This document shows positions 23,793 to 32,605 of a stretch of DNA of 64,000 nucleotides, piece after piece. Below the pieces are notes generated by a model. That model made no database searches, was not told where the DNA came from, and saw nothing but the letters and a program-made list of their open reading frames with translations. How positions within the stretch are numbered: the first letter of the stretch is position 1; each line of letters begins with the position of its first letter. Source of the stretch: Clostridia bacterium (GTDB lineage Bacteria; Bacillota; Clostridia; Oscillospirales; Acutalibacteraceae); the NCBI GenBank assembly GCA_017430535.1, contig JAFRMR010000026.1, forward strand, positions 124,001 through 188,000. The letters run 5' to 3'. The position numbers and the translations under genes are program-made.

Positions 23793-25538
23793 ATGATTAA
23801 AACAGTATGGGCGGATGCCGTAAATAAGCAGTGCCCCCTTGCGGAGTACCCCAGGCCCCAGTTTGAAAGAAAATCATGGCTTTGCCTCAACGGTGAGTAT
23901 GAATATGCCATTACGGAAAAGGATATGCCTTCGCCGGAAAAATATGACGGAAAAATCACAGTTCCCTTTGCTGTTGAAACTGAGCTTTCCGGGGTATGCA
24001 AGCCCCTTCTTCCCTCACAGGCTCTGTGGTACAGGCGCACTTTCTCTTTAACCGATGATTTCAAAGGCAAGCGCACCCTGCTTCATTTCACCTCCGTTGA
24101 CTGGCAGTGCTCCGTATGGATTAACGGCAAGCAGGCCGGCAAGCACACCGGCGGCTACAATCCCTTCACCTTTGATATTACCTCCCTTGTTACCGAGGGC
24201 GAAAATGAAATGGTTGTCAGGGTATATGACCCCACGGATGCGGGCCACCAGCAGAGGGGTAAGCAGTACCTTAAGCCCTTCGGCTTCTGGTACACCGCTA
24301 CCTCCGGAATCTGGCAGACCGTATGGCTTGAGCCCGTAAATGAGAACCGGATTGAAAGCGTTAAAATCACCCCGGATATTGATAAAGGCGTTATTTGTTT
24401 TGATGCAAAAATTACAGGCGAGGGTCAGCTCAGCGCAGAGATTTTTGACGGCGAAGAAAAAATCTTTTCCGGCGATATTGAAGCGAAGAGCGAAATCCCC
24501 GTGCCCTCGGCAAAGCTTTGGAGCCCGGAGAGCCCCTTCCTTTATACAGTAAAATTCTATCTCAACGGCGGCAGTGATGATGAGGTTTCCTCATATTTCG
24601 GTATGCGTAAATTCTCCATAATGAATGATGATAAAGGCATTCCCCGCCTTGCGCTCAATAACAAACCCTATTTCCAGAAAGGCCTTCTGGATCAGGGCTA
24701 CTGGCCCGAAAGCGGGCTCACCGCTCCCACGGATGAGGCTATGATATTTGATATAGCCGAAATGAAGCGCCTCGGCTTCAATATGCTCAGAAAACATATT
24801 AAAGAGGAGCCAGCCAGGTGGTATTACCACTGCGACCGTCTGGGAATGCTTGTGTGGCAGGATATGATAAGCGGCGGCAAGGCCCTCAATCCCGTTTATG
24901 CAGGTGTTTTCCCCAATATCAATGTGCATGTTAAAGATAATCAGTATAAAGTGTTCCACCGTGACGAGCCGGAGTGGCGCGAAGAGTTTGAAAAAGAGCT
25001 TTATGAGCTTATAGATAACCTCTACAACAGCGTTTCAATATGCTGCTGGGTACCCTTTAATGAGGGCTGGGGCCAGTTTGATGCAAAGCGTGTTGGCACA
25101 GCCGTAAAAGAGTATGACCCCACCAGATTTGTGGACCATGCCAGCGGCTGGCACGATCAGGGCGGCCCTGATTTCAAGAGCGTGCATAAGTATGTGGTGC
25201 CTGTTCACGCCCCCACCGCCCGCCGCAAAGCCGGCAGGCCCTTCGTGCTCAGCGAATACGGCGGCTATCAGAATTCCGTGCCCGGTCATCTTTGGAAGGC
25301 GGGCAAAACTTTCGGTATGTACCTTAAATTCAAGGATAAACCCTCCCTTTCAAAGCACTACGCTTCCCTGCACACCAATCAGATTATTCCCATGATACCA
25401 AAGGGTTTGTGCGCAACGGTATATACCCAGGTGAGCGATGTGGAGTGCGAGCTTAACGGCATTTACACTTATGACCGTAAAGAACTTAAAATAGAAGAGA
25501 GCACGCTTCAAGATATTAACTCAAAGCTCACTCTCTGA
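23793..25538 (+). CDS. Glycoside hydrolase family 2 enzyme (beta-galactosidase/glucuronidase-like)
   Basis: 581 residues without a signal peptide, so cytoplasmic. GH2 layout: N-terminal sugar-binding domain (LNGEYEYAI, PFAVETELSG, LWYRRTF, DWQCSVWINGKQAGKHTGGYNPFTFDIT), Ig-like domain, then the TIM barrel with FNMLRKHIKEEP, acid/base Glu in WVPFNEGWGQF near 426 and nucleophile Glu in FVLSEYGGY near 490. The family releases terminal beta-linked sugars. It is shorter than LacZ and has no extra C-terminal domains. GGGAGG precedes the ATG. Exact sugar unknown. Confidence 0.9.
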   Translation: MIKTVWADAVNKQCPLAEYPRPQFERKSWLCLNGEYEYAITEKDMPSPEKYDGKITVPFAVETELSGVCKPLLPSQALWYRRTFSLTDDFKGKRTLLHFTSVDWQCSVWINGKQAGKHTGGYNPFTFDITSLVTEGENEMVVRVYDPTDAGHQQRGKQYLKPFGFWYTATSGIWQTVWLEPVNENRIESVKITPDIDKGVICFDAKITGEGQLSAEIFDGEEKIFSGDIEAKSEIPVPSAKLWSPESPFLYTVKFYLNGGSDDEVSSYFGMRKFSIMNDDKGIPRLALNNKPYFQKGLLDQGYWPESGLTAPTDEAMIFDIAEMKRLGFNMLRKHIKEEPARWYYHCDRLGMLVWQDMISGGKALNPVYAGVFPNINVHVKDNQYKVFHRDEPEWREEFEKELYELIDNLYNSVSICCWVPFNEGWGQFDAKRVGTAVKEYDPTRFVDHASGWHDQGGPDFKSVHKYVVPVHAPTARRKAGRPFVLSEYGGYQNSVPGHLWKAGKTFGMYLKFKDKPSLSKHYASLHTNQIIPMIPKGLCATVYTQVSDVECELNGIYTYDRKELKIEESTLQDINSKLTL

Positions 25539-25547
25539 GGTGAAAGT

Positions 25548-26702
25548 ATGAAAAAACTGACGGCATTTTTAACGGCGCTGCTTCTGGTTTTTACCCTTGT
25601 TTCCTGCGGTAAAACAGAAAAAGAAGGCGGAAAAACCGATAAAAAAACGGAAATCCCCGATAAAAAAACCGTGATAATGGTTGCTCCTAAAGAGCTTTAC
25701 CCCGAGGATTATCAGATTGCAAAAGACCTTGAAAAGCAGTATAAAGGCAAGGTTGAGGTCAGGGAGTATAAGGACAGCCGCATTCTTACCCCCGGTGATT
25801 CCGATGTAATAAAGCAGGCGGAAAAGGCTGCTTCGGATGATAATACAGGCGCCGTGATTTTCGCAAGGGCCACGGCCTTTACCCTTGAAGCAATCAAAAG
25901 AATAAAGAAAGCAAACCCGGATATTGTTACGGCTGCCATTGAGCCGGAGGATAACCTTACCCAGATAGGCGATTATTCCGATTTTGTTCTGGCGGCGGAC
26001 TGGGAAAAATACGCAGCGGATATTGTGAACTGCGCCAAGGAAGAAAAGTGCGAATATTTCCTGTTCCTTTCCTATCAGCGCCATACAGGCAGCAACCCGC
26101 TTTATGCCCATCTTATCACCTACTTTACCGATAACTGCGAAAAGCAGGGCATAAAATATGTTTACGCAGCCATAGATGACCCCGCTTACAATCCCCCCGA
26201 AAATGCGGAAAGGAATATAAGGCAGGTTATCAATAAGCTTAAGGTTGACGGCGAAATCAAAGGCGATAATATTGCGGTATTCTCCACCTGCTTCAATGCC
26301 CAGAAGTATCTTGCCGCTGTTGCGGGCAGCGAGGGCTACACATATATCTGCCCCGGTTTCCCCACGGCTTACGGCGGAGCGGGGGATAAATATGAAATAA
26401 AGTATGCGCCCGCAGGTGAATATAAAAACAACCTTGCTTCCGCAATCACAGCCGACAGCGAAAACAAGGGTCACTTCTGGTTCTATAACGGCAGCCTTGA
26501 GGAAATTATGCTCAAAGGCGCGCTTTTGACGGTGTTTGATTATCTCTCCGCCGGCGGCAGTACAGATGAAGAGATAACACAAAGCGCAATAAAGCACCTT
26601 ACCGAGGTTGCCGGTGACAGCGCCGGTTTCACTGCGGAGATTATGTTCAGCGATGAACTTTGTGTTGAATGTTATCTGCCCGGTTTTGAAAAAACAGTAT
26701 AA
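25548..26702 (+). CDS. DUF3798 lipoprotein (periplasmic-binding-like fold)
   Basis: 384 residues. Lipobox LVSC near residue 20, then a Lys/Thr/Glu linker of about 20 residues. The mature domain has the alternating alpha/beta order of sugar-binding type 1 proteins: GAVIFARATAFTLEAIKRI, EYFLFLSYQRHTGSNPLY, IAVFSTCFNAQKYLAAV. The DUF3798 family consists of clostridial lipoproteins of unknown ligand. GAGGTG precedes the ATG; the gene starts 9 bases after the GH2 stop and likely senses or binds a sugar or peptide for this locus. No permease genes are adjacent. Confidence 0.75.
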   Translation: MKKLTAFLTALLLVFTLVSCGKTEKEGGKTDKKTEIPDKKTVIMVAPKELYPEDYQIAKDLEKQYKGKVEVREYKDSRILTPGDSDVIKQAEKAASDDNTGAVIFARATAFTLEAIKRIKKANPDIVTAAIEPEDNLTQIGDYSDFVLAADWEKYAADIVNCAKEEKCEYFLFLSYQRHTGSNPLYAHLITYFTDNCEKQGIKYVYAAIDDPAYNPPENAERNIRQVINKLKVDGEIKGDNIAVFSTCFNAQKYLAAVAGSEGYTYICPGFPTAYGGAGDKYEIKYAPAGEYKNNLASAITADSENKGHFWFYNGSLEEIMLKGALLTVFDYLSAGGSTDEEITQSAIKHLTEVAGDSAGFTAEIMFSDELCVECYLPGFEKTV

Positions 26703-26720
26703 ACAGCATAAAAGAAAAAT

Positions 26721-26752
26721 GCCTGCAGTTTTTGAAACTGCAGGCACTTTTT
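26721..26752. terminator. Bidirectional terminator between DUF3798 and GH95 genes
   Basis: Stem GCCTGCAGTTT / AAACTGCAGGC with loop TTG; T-run on the right and A-run on the left, serving both converging genes. Confidence 0.85.
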
Positions 26753-29016
26753 TACATATCAACAATTACTTCTTTTCCGTTGATTACCGCCGTGGCTTTG
26801 CCTTTGCCGTAAAAGCGGTAGTCTTTTACTTTGCCGTTTTCCCACACAATATCAACGGTTATGTTTCCTTTGGCTTTAAGGCCTCTTACCTCTCCCTGAG
26901 GCCAGCTGTCCGGCAGGGCCGGCAGCAGATAAATCTTTCCGTTGCTGCTGCGCAGCAGCATTTCCGTTACCCCGCTTACAAAGCCGAAGTTACCGTCAAT
27001 CTGGAAGGGCGGATGGGCGTCAAACAGGTTTTCATAGGTTCCGCCGCCCTTGGTGTAAACTATGCCGGAGCTCTTTACGGGCCTTAACTGCATCTCAATC
27101 AGCTTCAGGGCGTGGTTTCCGTCATTGAGCCTTGCCCAGAAGTTTATCTTCCAGCCCAGGGACCAGCCTGTTCCGTTATCGCCTCTGCGTTCAAGGGTGC
27201 GGCGGCAGGCCTTTGCAAGCTCAGGGGTTTCCTCCGGGGTGATAATATCCGCAGGGTGCAGGGCGTAAAGATGGGAAACATGCCTGTGGTGCTTTTCGGT
27301 TTCGGGATAGTCGCCGTCGAACTCCAGCAGCTGGCCGTCGGAGCCCGTCTTGAATTCGTGCATTTTTTCAAGAGTACTTTTAAGTTTATCCGCAAATTCC
27401 TTATCGGTTCCCAGTATTTCGCTTGCCTTTATAATGTTGCGGAAAAGGTCCCGGGCAATGCTCATGCTCATAGTGGAGTACTTGCCCATATTTACCTCTT
27501 TGCCTTTATATTTGAATCCGTTTTCCGGTGAGGTGCCGGGGCACAGGAACATCTCCCCGTCTTGCTCCGTCATTATGTCAAGGTAAAATTCGGCGGCGCC
27601 CTTCATTATGGGGTATGCGGTGTTCTTAAGGAAATCGGTATCGCCGCTGTATTCATAGTGCTCAAACAGGTGTCTGCACAGCCAGCCGGAGGAGCCGTGC
27701 CAGAATGCCCAGCAGGCGTTGCCGCCTACGGGTGTTGCCAGCCGCCACAGGTCCACATTGTGGTGTGAGCACCAGCCGGCGGCATTGTACATACCCCTTG
27801 CCGCCTCTCTGCCCGTAACGGAAAGCTCTTTTATCATCTGAACAAGGGGCTCATTCACCTGCTGCATATTGGTCATAAGAACGGGCCAGTAGTTCATTTC
27901 CGTGTTTATATTCACCGTGTAGTTTGCGTTCCAGGGGGCATCGTATCTGTCACTCCATATACCCTGCAGATTTGAGGGCTGGGAGCCCGGGCGTGATGAG
28001 GATATTGCAAGGTATCTGCCGTAGTTATACATAAGCACTATAAGGCCTGTATCGTTTTTATTCCTCCTGAATGCAGTAAGCCGCTTATCCGTAGGCAGGT
28101 CACGGCTTTCGCCGTCTATTTCAAGGGATACCTTTGAATAAATTGATTCATAATCTGCTTGAGCGGTTTTTTTGATTTTTTCATAGTCCGAAACACCCTC
28201 GAGTATTTCTTCACAGGCCTTTTTATATTCTTTTCCGTCAAGGAACGGGTGCCTGTCAAAGCCGTTGAAGGAGGTAACGCAGGCAAAGAACATTACCGTT
28301 TTGCGTGCGCCGCTTACGGCAATTTCTTCTCCCTCGGCCCTTATAAGGCCGTCGGTGATTACTTTTATTCCGCTTCTGAAAAGTATGCCCCTGTTTTCCG
28401 GCTCGTCAAAGTATGTTTTGCGGGGGCACTCATTGTCTATTACATTTTCTCCCGGGCATTCGCCCTCAAGCCAGAGTATATCTCCTTCGGCTTTTACAGC
28501 CGGTTTAAGCTTGCTGTCTATTTTAACGTTGAATCCCGAGGGCGCCGAGCTTTCAAAGCAGACCGCAATCACCTTATGAGGGTAGGAGGCAAAAAATTCT
28601 CTTCTGTAATCCGTACCGTTCTGTGTATATTCAACCCCGGCAACGGCGGAGCTTATATCAAGGTAACGGCGGTATTTTTTTGCTTTTTCACCGTCTGTGT
28701 CAAATTCAAAAATCAGATCTCCCAGGGGCAGATAGGCCTGGCTCCAGGTGCTCAGAAAGTTGCTTTCAATCTCTTCACGGGCTGCGTGGTAATCGCCTTC
28801 CAGGGCCAGCTTTCTCGCTTTTTCAAAGCTTTCGGGGGCGCCTTCCCTTACGGTGTTCTTCGGCTTTCCCGTCCATAATTCATCGTGGTTAAGCGCAAGC
28901 TTTTCGGTTTTTACTCCGCCGAAAATCATTGCGCCCAGGGTACCGTTGCCTATGGGCAGGGCCTGGGTCCAACTTTCCGCAGGGGCGGTGTAATAAAGCA
29001 GAGAAGTATTTTTCAT
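26752..29016 (-). CDS. Glycoside hydrolase family 95 (alpha-L-fucosidase-type)
   Basis: 754 residues without signal peptide, so cytoplasmic. GH95 layout: N-terminal beta domain (PIGNGTLGAMIFGGV, LNHDELWTGKP), then the alpha-toroid catalytic domain. The Asn-x-Asn that activates water in this inverting family is seen in NYTVNINTEMNYWP near 360, and PPFQIDGNFG near 690 carries the other conserved Asp; TSPENGF near 500 is a further family block. It should remove alpha-1,2-L-fucose (or galactose) from host or plant glycans. GGAGGTGAC precedes the ATG. Divergent from the RpiR-type regulator gene. Confidence 0.92.
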   Translation of the reverse strand: MKNTSLLYYTAPAESWTQALPIGNGTLGAMIFGGVKTEKLALNHDELWTGKPKNTVREGAPESFEKARKLALEGDYHAAREEIESNFLSTWSQAYLPLGDLIFEFDTDGEKAKKYRRYLDISSAVAGVEYTQNGTDYRREFFASYPHKVIAVCFESSAPSGFNVKIDSKLKPAVKAEGDILWLEGECPGENVIDNECPRKTYFDEPENRGILFRSGIKVITDGLIRAEGEEIAVSGARKTVMFFACVTSFNGFDRHPFLDGKEYKKACEEILEGVSDYEKIKKTAQADYESIYSKVSLEIDGESRDLPTDKRLTAFRRNKNDTGLIVLMYNYGRYLAISSSRPGSQPSNLQGIWSDRYDAPWNANYTVNINTEMNYWPVLMTNMQQVNEPLVQMIKELSVTGREAARGMYNAAGWCSHHNVDLWRLATPVGGNACWAFWHGSSGWLCRHLFEHYEYSGDTDFLKNTAYPIMKGAAEFYLDIMTEQDGEMFLCPGTSPENGFKYKGKEVNMGKYSTMSMSIARDLFRNIIKASEILGTDKEFADKLKSTLEKMHEFKTGSDGQLLEFDGDYPETEKHHRHVSHLYALHPADIITPEETPELAKACRRTLERRGDNGTGWSLGWKINFWARLNDGNHALKLIEMQLRPVKSSGIVYTKGGGTYENLFDAHPPFQIDGNFGFVSGVTEMLLRSSNGKIYLLPALPDSWPQGEVRGLKAKGNITVDIVWENGKVKDYRFYGKGKATAVINGKEVIVDM

Positions 29017-29115
29017 AATCTGTCACCTCCGGATCTTTTAAGTAATTATATAACCCACGGCTTCTGCCGTCAACTGCAATAAATGAAGGAAAACTTGCAA
29101 AATTTTTATATTTGC

Positions 29116-29144
29116 TTGAAAAAACTGCATTTTTATTGTAAAAT
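29116..29144 (+). promoter_or_regulatory. Promoter of the RpiR-led operon
   Basis: TTGAAA (29116-29121), 17-base spacer, TAAAAT (29139-29144), 41 bases before the GTG start. Confidence 0.65.
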
Positions 29145-29185
29145 ACAAAAAGTTATAAATAAAACAGTATTTTGGGGGAAATTCC

Positions 29186-30043
29186 GTGCCTGACAGATTA
29201 AATGAGAAAATAGAATTTTACTATCCCACTATGTCCAAGGGGCAGAAGAAAATTGCCGATTTTATTACGAAGAACGGCGAAAAGGCTTCTTTTATGACCG
29301 CCTCCGCTCTGGGCGACGCCGTAGGCGTAAGTGAGTCCACTGTAGTCCGCTTTGCTTCGGATATCGGTTACAGGGGCTACCCGGAGCTGCGCAAAGGCCT
29401 TCAGGAAAATATCAAGAATAAGCTTACCAGCGTTCAGCGTATGGAAGCCGCAGGAAAATACGACGGTGATGATTTCATAAACCGCGCTTTTTCCGCAGAT
29501 ATTGAAATGATAAAGCAGACCAGGGATAATATATCCCGTAAGGATTTTTTCAGCGCTGTATCAGCCCTGAACAGCGCTCGCAGGATTTATATTCTGGGGG
29601 TGCGCTCTTCTGCGTTCCTTGCGGGCTTTGCATCATATTACCTTAATTTCTTTTATGATTCCGTTCTCATAAACACTTCGGCTGAGAGTGAGATGTTTGA
29701 GCAGATGCTCAAAATAAAGGAAACGGATGTTTGCATAGTGGTCAGCTTCCCCAGGTATTCCGCAAGAACCGTAAACGCCCTTAAGTACGCAAAATCAAGG
29801 GGCGCAAAGATAATATCCGTTACCGACAGCCCGGATTCTCCCATTGCTCCTTATGCGGATTGCCTGCTGCTCGCAAGCAGCAATATGGTATCCTTTGTTG
29901 ATTCCCTTGCGGCGCCTCTGAGCCTTATGAATGCCCTGATTGCCGCCGCGGCTATGGAAAAGAAAGAGGAATTCAGCGAAGAGCTGGAAGCCCTTGAAAA
30001 AATCTGGGATGAGTACCGCATTTACCGCACCAACGAGGAATAA
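29186..30043 (+). CDS. MurR/RpiR family transcriptional regulator
   Basis: 285 residues. Residues 1-77 hold the HTH_6 domain (MSKGQKKIADFITKNGEKAS, VGVSESTVVRFASDIGYRGY); residues 120-255 hold a SIS sugar-phosphate-binding domain (RRIYILGVRSSAFLAGFASY, VCIVVSFPRYSART). Such regulators respond to phosphosugars and often control amino-sugar use. It starts at GTG 29186 and is divergent from the GH95 gene, which it may control, although its own operon continues into housekeeping genes. Confidence 0.9.
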   Translation: MPDRLNEKIEFYYPTMSKGQKKIADFITKNGEKASFMTASALGDAVGVSESTVVRFASDIGYRGYPELRKGLQENIKNKLTSVQRMEAAGKYDGDDFINRAFSADIEMIKQTRDNISRKDFFSAVSALNSARRIYILGVRSSAFLAGFASYYLNFFYDSVLINTSAESEMFEQMLKIKETDVCIVVSFPRYSARTVNALKYAKSRGAKIISVTDSPDSPIAPYADCLLLASSNMVSFVDSLAAPLSLMNALIAAAAMEKKEEFSEELEALEKIWDEYRIYRTNEE

Positions 30044-30044
30044 T

Positions 30045-31277
30045 ATGAGAGCAGATGTAGTTGTTATAGGCGCAGGCCCCGCCGGGATGATGGCGGCAGG
30101 CGCCGCAGGCGAAAACGGCGCGGATGTTATTCTTCTTGAAAGAAACGAAAAACCCGGCCGTAAGCTGATGATTACCGGTAAGGGCCGCTGCAACCTTACA
30201 AATAACTGCAATGATTTGCAGAATCTTATTTCAAACATCACAAAAAACGGCAGGTTTCTTTACAGAGCTTTTTCGGATTTTATGCCTGCCGATACCGTTG
30301 AATTTTTTGAAAGCAGGGGAGTTCCACTTAAGGTTGAGAGAGGAAACAGGGTTTTTCCCGTTTCCGATAAGGCCTCCGATATTGTGGACTGCCTTTTCGC
30401 CTACACCCGCAGATATACCCGCATCCATAACGGCCGGGCATCGGATTTGATCATTGAAAACGGCTGTGTCAAAGGTGTCAGGTGTGAAAGCGGCGAAGTG
30501 ATTGAATCTGAAAAAATTATAATAGCCACCGGGGGAGTTTCATACCCCAAAACCGGCTCCACAGGGGACGGCTATATCCTTGCCGCCAAAGCCGGCCACA
30601 GCATAAGCGAGGCCGTGCCCTCCCTTGTGCCTCTTATTATTCACGAGGGCTTCTGCAGTGAGCTTACGGGGCTCTCCTTGAGGAATATCTCAATAAAAGT
30701 CAGGGATAACGCAAAGGATAAAATTGTTTATACCGATTTCGGCGAAATGCTTTTTACCCATTTCGGTCTTTCCGGTCCGGTGATTCTAAGCGCCTCAGCC
30801 CATATGAGAGATATGGAGAAGGGCAGGTATTCCGTAATAATCGATTTAAAGCCGGCTCTCACCACCGAGCAGCTGGATGCAAGGGTGCTCAGGGATTTTT
30901 CCGAGAATACAAATAAAAATTTTATAAATTCTCTTAATGCCCTATTGCCTAAAAAGCTTGTTCCTGTTATAGTTAAACTCAGCGGTATAAATCCCGGCAC
31001 AAAGGTCAACCAGATAACCAGAGAAAACAGAGCTGTTCTTGTGGAGCTTCTCAAAAACCTTTCGTGCACCGTAAACGGGTTTGCCCCCATAGATGAAGCC
31101 ATTGTCACATCCGGGGGAGTATCGGTAAAAGAAATCAACCCCTCCACCATGGAGTCAAAAATAGTCAGTGGGCTTTATTTTGCCGGGGAGGTAATTGATG
31201 TTGATGCTTACACCGGCGGCTTCAATTTACAGATAGCTTTTTCCACCGGCAGGCTGGCCGGGTTAAACTGCATATAA
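30045..31277 (+). CDS. HI0933/YhiN-type FAD-dependent oxidoreductase
   Basis: About 410 residues. N-terminal dinucleotide motif VVVIGAGPAGMMAAGAAGENG; then LLERNEKPGRKLMITGKGRCN, the family block with NNCN; a central GVSYPKTGSTGDGY loop; and the C-terminal FAD block GLYFAGEVIDVDAYTGGFNLQ. Function of the family is unsettled; members are predicted flavoproteins. ATG 30045 is one base after the RpiR stop; GAGGA lies in the end of that gene. The same gene precedes cmk in many Clostridia. Confidence 0.92.
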   Translation: MRADVVVIGAGPAGMMAAGAAGENGADVILLERNEKPGRKLMITGKGRCNLTNNCNDLQNLISNITKNGRFLYRAFSDFMPADTVEFFESRGVPLKVERGNRVFPVSDKASDIVDCLFAYTRRYTRIHNGRASDLIIENGCVKGVRCESGEVIESEKIIIATGGVSYPKTGSTGDGYILAAKAGHSISEAVPSLVPLIIHEGFCSELTGLSLRNISIKVRDNAKDKIVYTDFGEMLFTHFGLSGPVILSASAHMRDMEKGRYSVIIDLKPALTTEQLDARVLRDFSENTNKNFINSLNALLPKKLVPVIVKLSGINPGTKVNQITRENRAVLVELLKNLSCTVNGFAPIDEAIVTSGGVSVKEINPSTMESKIVSGLYFAGEVIDVDAYTGGFNLQIAFSTGRLAGLNCI

Positions 31278-31289
31278 GGAGAAACAGTT

Positions 31290-31955
31290 ATGATTAACGT
31301 TGCCATTGACGGCCCTGCAGGCGCCGGCAAAAGTACGGTTGCAAGGGCGGCCGCAGCACAGCTTAATTACATTTATGTTGATACCGGCGCTCTTTACAGA
31401 GCGGTGGGAGTTTACGCCCTGAGGCAGGGCGCCGAAACCACAAACAGAGAGCAGGTTACAGCCCTTCTCGGCGATATTTCCGTTGAGCTTAAGTTTGTTG
31501 ACGGCGAGCAGAGAGTTCTTCTCAATTCCGAGGATGTTTCGGCTGAGATAAGAACCCCCGAGGCATCAATGGCCGCATCAAATGTTTCCGCAATTCCCGA
31601 GGTCAGAGCTTTCCTTTTTGACCTGCAGAGGGATATTGCCAAAAAGAATAACTGCATAATGGACGGCAGGGATATAGGTACCGTGGTGCTTCCCGATGCT
31701 CAGGTAAAAATATTCCTTACCGCCGCTCCCGAAAAGAGAGCAAAAAGAAGATATGATGAGCTTATTGCCAAGGGCAGCAGCGTTGAGTACAAGGATGTGC
31801 TTGAAGACCTGATAAAAAGGGACTATAATGATTCCCACCGGGAGGTTGCCCCCCTTAAGCCCGCGCAGGACAGCGTAATTGTAGATACCTCCGATCTGGA
31901 TCTTCAGCAGTCAATAGAAAAAGTAACTCAGATAATCAGGGAGAAAACGATATGA
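31290..31955 (+). CDS. cmk: Cytidylate kinase
   Basis: 221 residues. P-loop GPAGAGKSTVAR, DTGALYRAVG, the central MDGRDIGTVVLPDA and the lid arginines in KRAKRRYDEL, and RDYNDSHREVAPLKPA, all canonical. It converts CMP and dCMP to diphosphates with ATP. AAGGAGA precedes the ATG. Its end overlaps the plsC start by four bases (ATGA). Confidence 0.97.
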   Translation: MINVAIDGPAGAGKSTVARAAAAQLNYIYVDTGALYRAVGVYALRQGAETTNREQVTALLGDISVELKFVDGEQRVLLNSEDVSAEIRTPEASMAASNVSAIPEVRAFLFDLQRDIAKKNNCIMDGRDIGTVVLPDAQVKIFLTAAPEKRAKRRYDELIAKGSSVEYKDVLEDLIKRDYNDSHREVAPLKPAQDSVIVDTSDLDLQQSIEKVTQIIREKTI

Positions 31956-32605
31956 GCATTAAACAGTTTGATTTTTCAAAAGAAGTAAGCGAAGGCAAGG
32001 CCTATGATATCCTCAAGCCCCTTGGCGGATTCATCAACAGATGCAAATTCAAAATTAAATATGTAGGCACCGAAAATATCCCCGAAGAGGGGGGATTTAT
32101 CCTTGCCTCAAATCATATCAACCTTATTGACCCTATGATTATCGGTCTCGGCATAAAGAAAAGGCAGCTTCATTTTATGGCAAAAAAAGAGCTTTGGGAT
32201 AACCTTATCGTTGCCTGGGCTTTCACTACCGTAAACGGCTTCCCCATTGCCAGGGGTGCCGCCGATACCGAGGCCTTCAAGTATGCCATCAGCATTCCTC
32301 AGAAGGGCTATATTCTGGGCATTTTCCCCGAAGGCACCCGCTCGAAAACCGGTAAGCCCGGCATCCCCAAAAGGGGCGTTGCCCGCATAGCCGCCGGCGC
32401 AAAGTGCGGCGTTCTTCCCGTTTCCCTCTATAACGATGAAGGCCTCAAGAGGCACTCAAAGGTTACCGTAAGGTTCGGCAAGCTTATCCCCTATGAGGAG
32501 CTCGGCTTTACCGATGAAAAGCCCGGCCGTGAAAAAGAGCAGGAAGTAACCGATAAAATCTTCAGTGAAATAGTCGCTCTCTGGGAGGAAGGACATTGCG
32601 AATAA
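31952..32605 (+). CDS. plsC: 1-acyl-sn-glycerol-3-phosphate acyltransferase
   Basis: 217 residues. The catalytic SNHINLIDP (N-H-x4-D, residues 51-59), the second motif GFPIARGA, and FPEGTRSKTGKPG near 127 are all present. It makes phosphatidic acid at the membrane face. The gene sits in the cmk-plsC-ispH/rpsA cluster. Confidence 0.94.
   Translation: MSIKQFDFSKEVSEGKAYDILKPLGGFINRCKFKIKYVGTENIPEEGGFILASNHINLIDPMIIGLGIKKRQLHFMAKKELWDNLIVAWAFTTVNGFPIARGAADTEAFKYAISIPQKGYILGIFPEGTRSKTGKPGIPKRGVARIAAGAKCGVLPVSLYNDEGLKRHSKVTVRFGKLIPYEELGFTDEKPGREKEQEVTDKIFSEIVALWEEGHCE

Noticed and set aside
25569..26765. 398-codon minus-strand frame opposite the DUF3798 gene
   Set aside because: It is the mirror of a well-supported lipoprotein gene, crosses its terminator and has no signal or ribosome site of its own.
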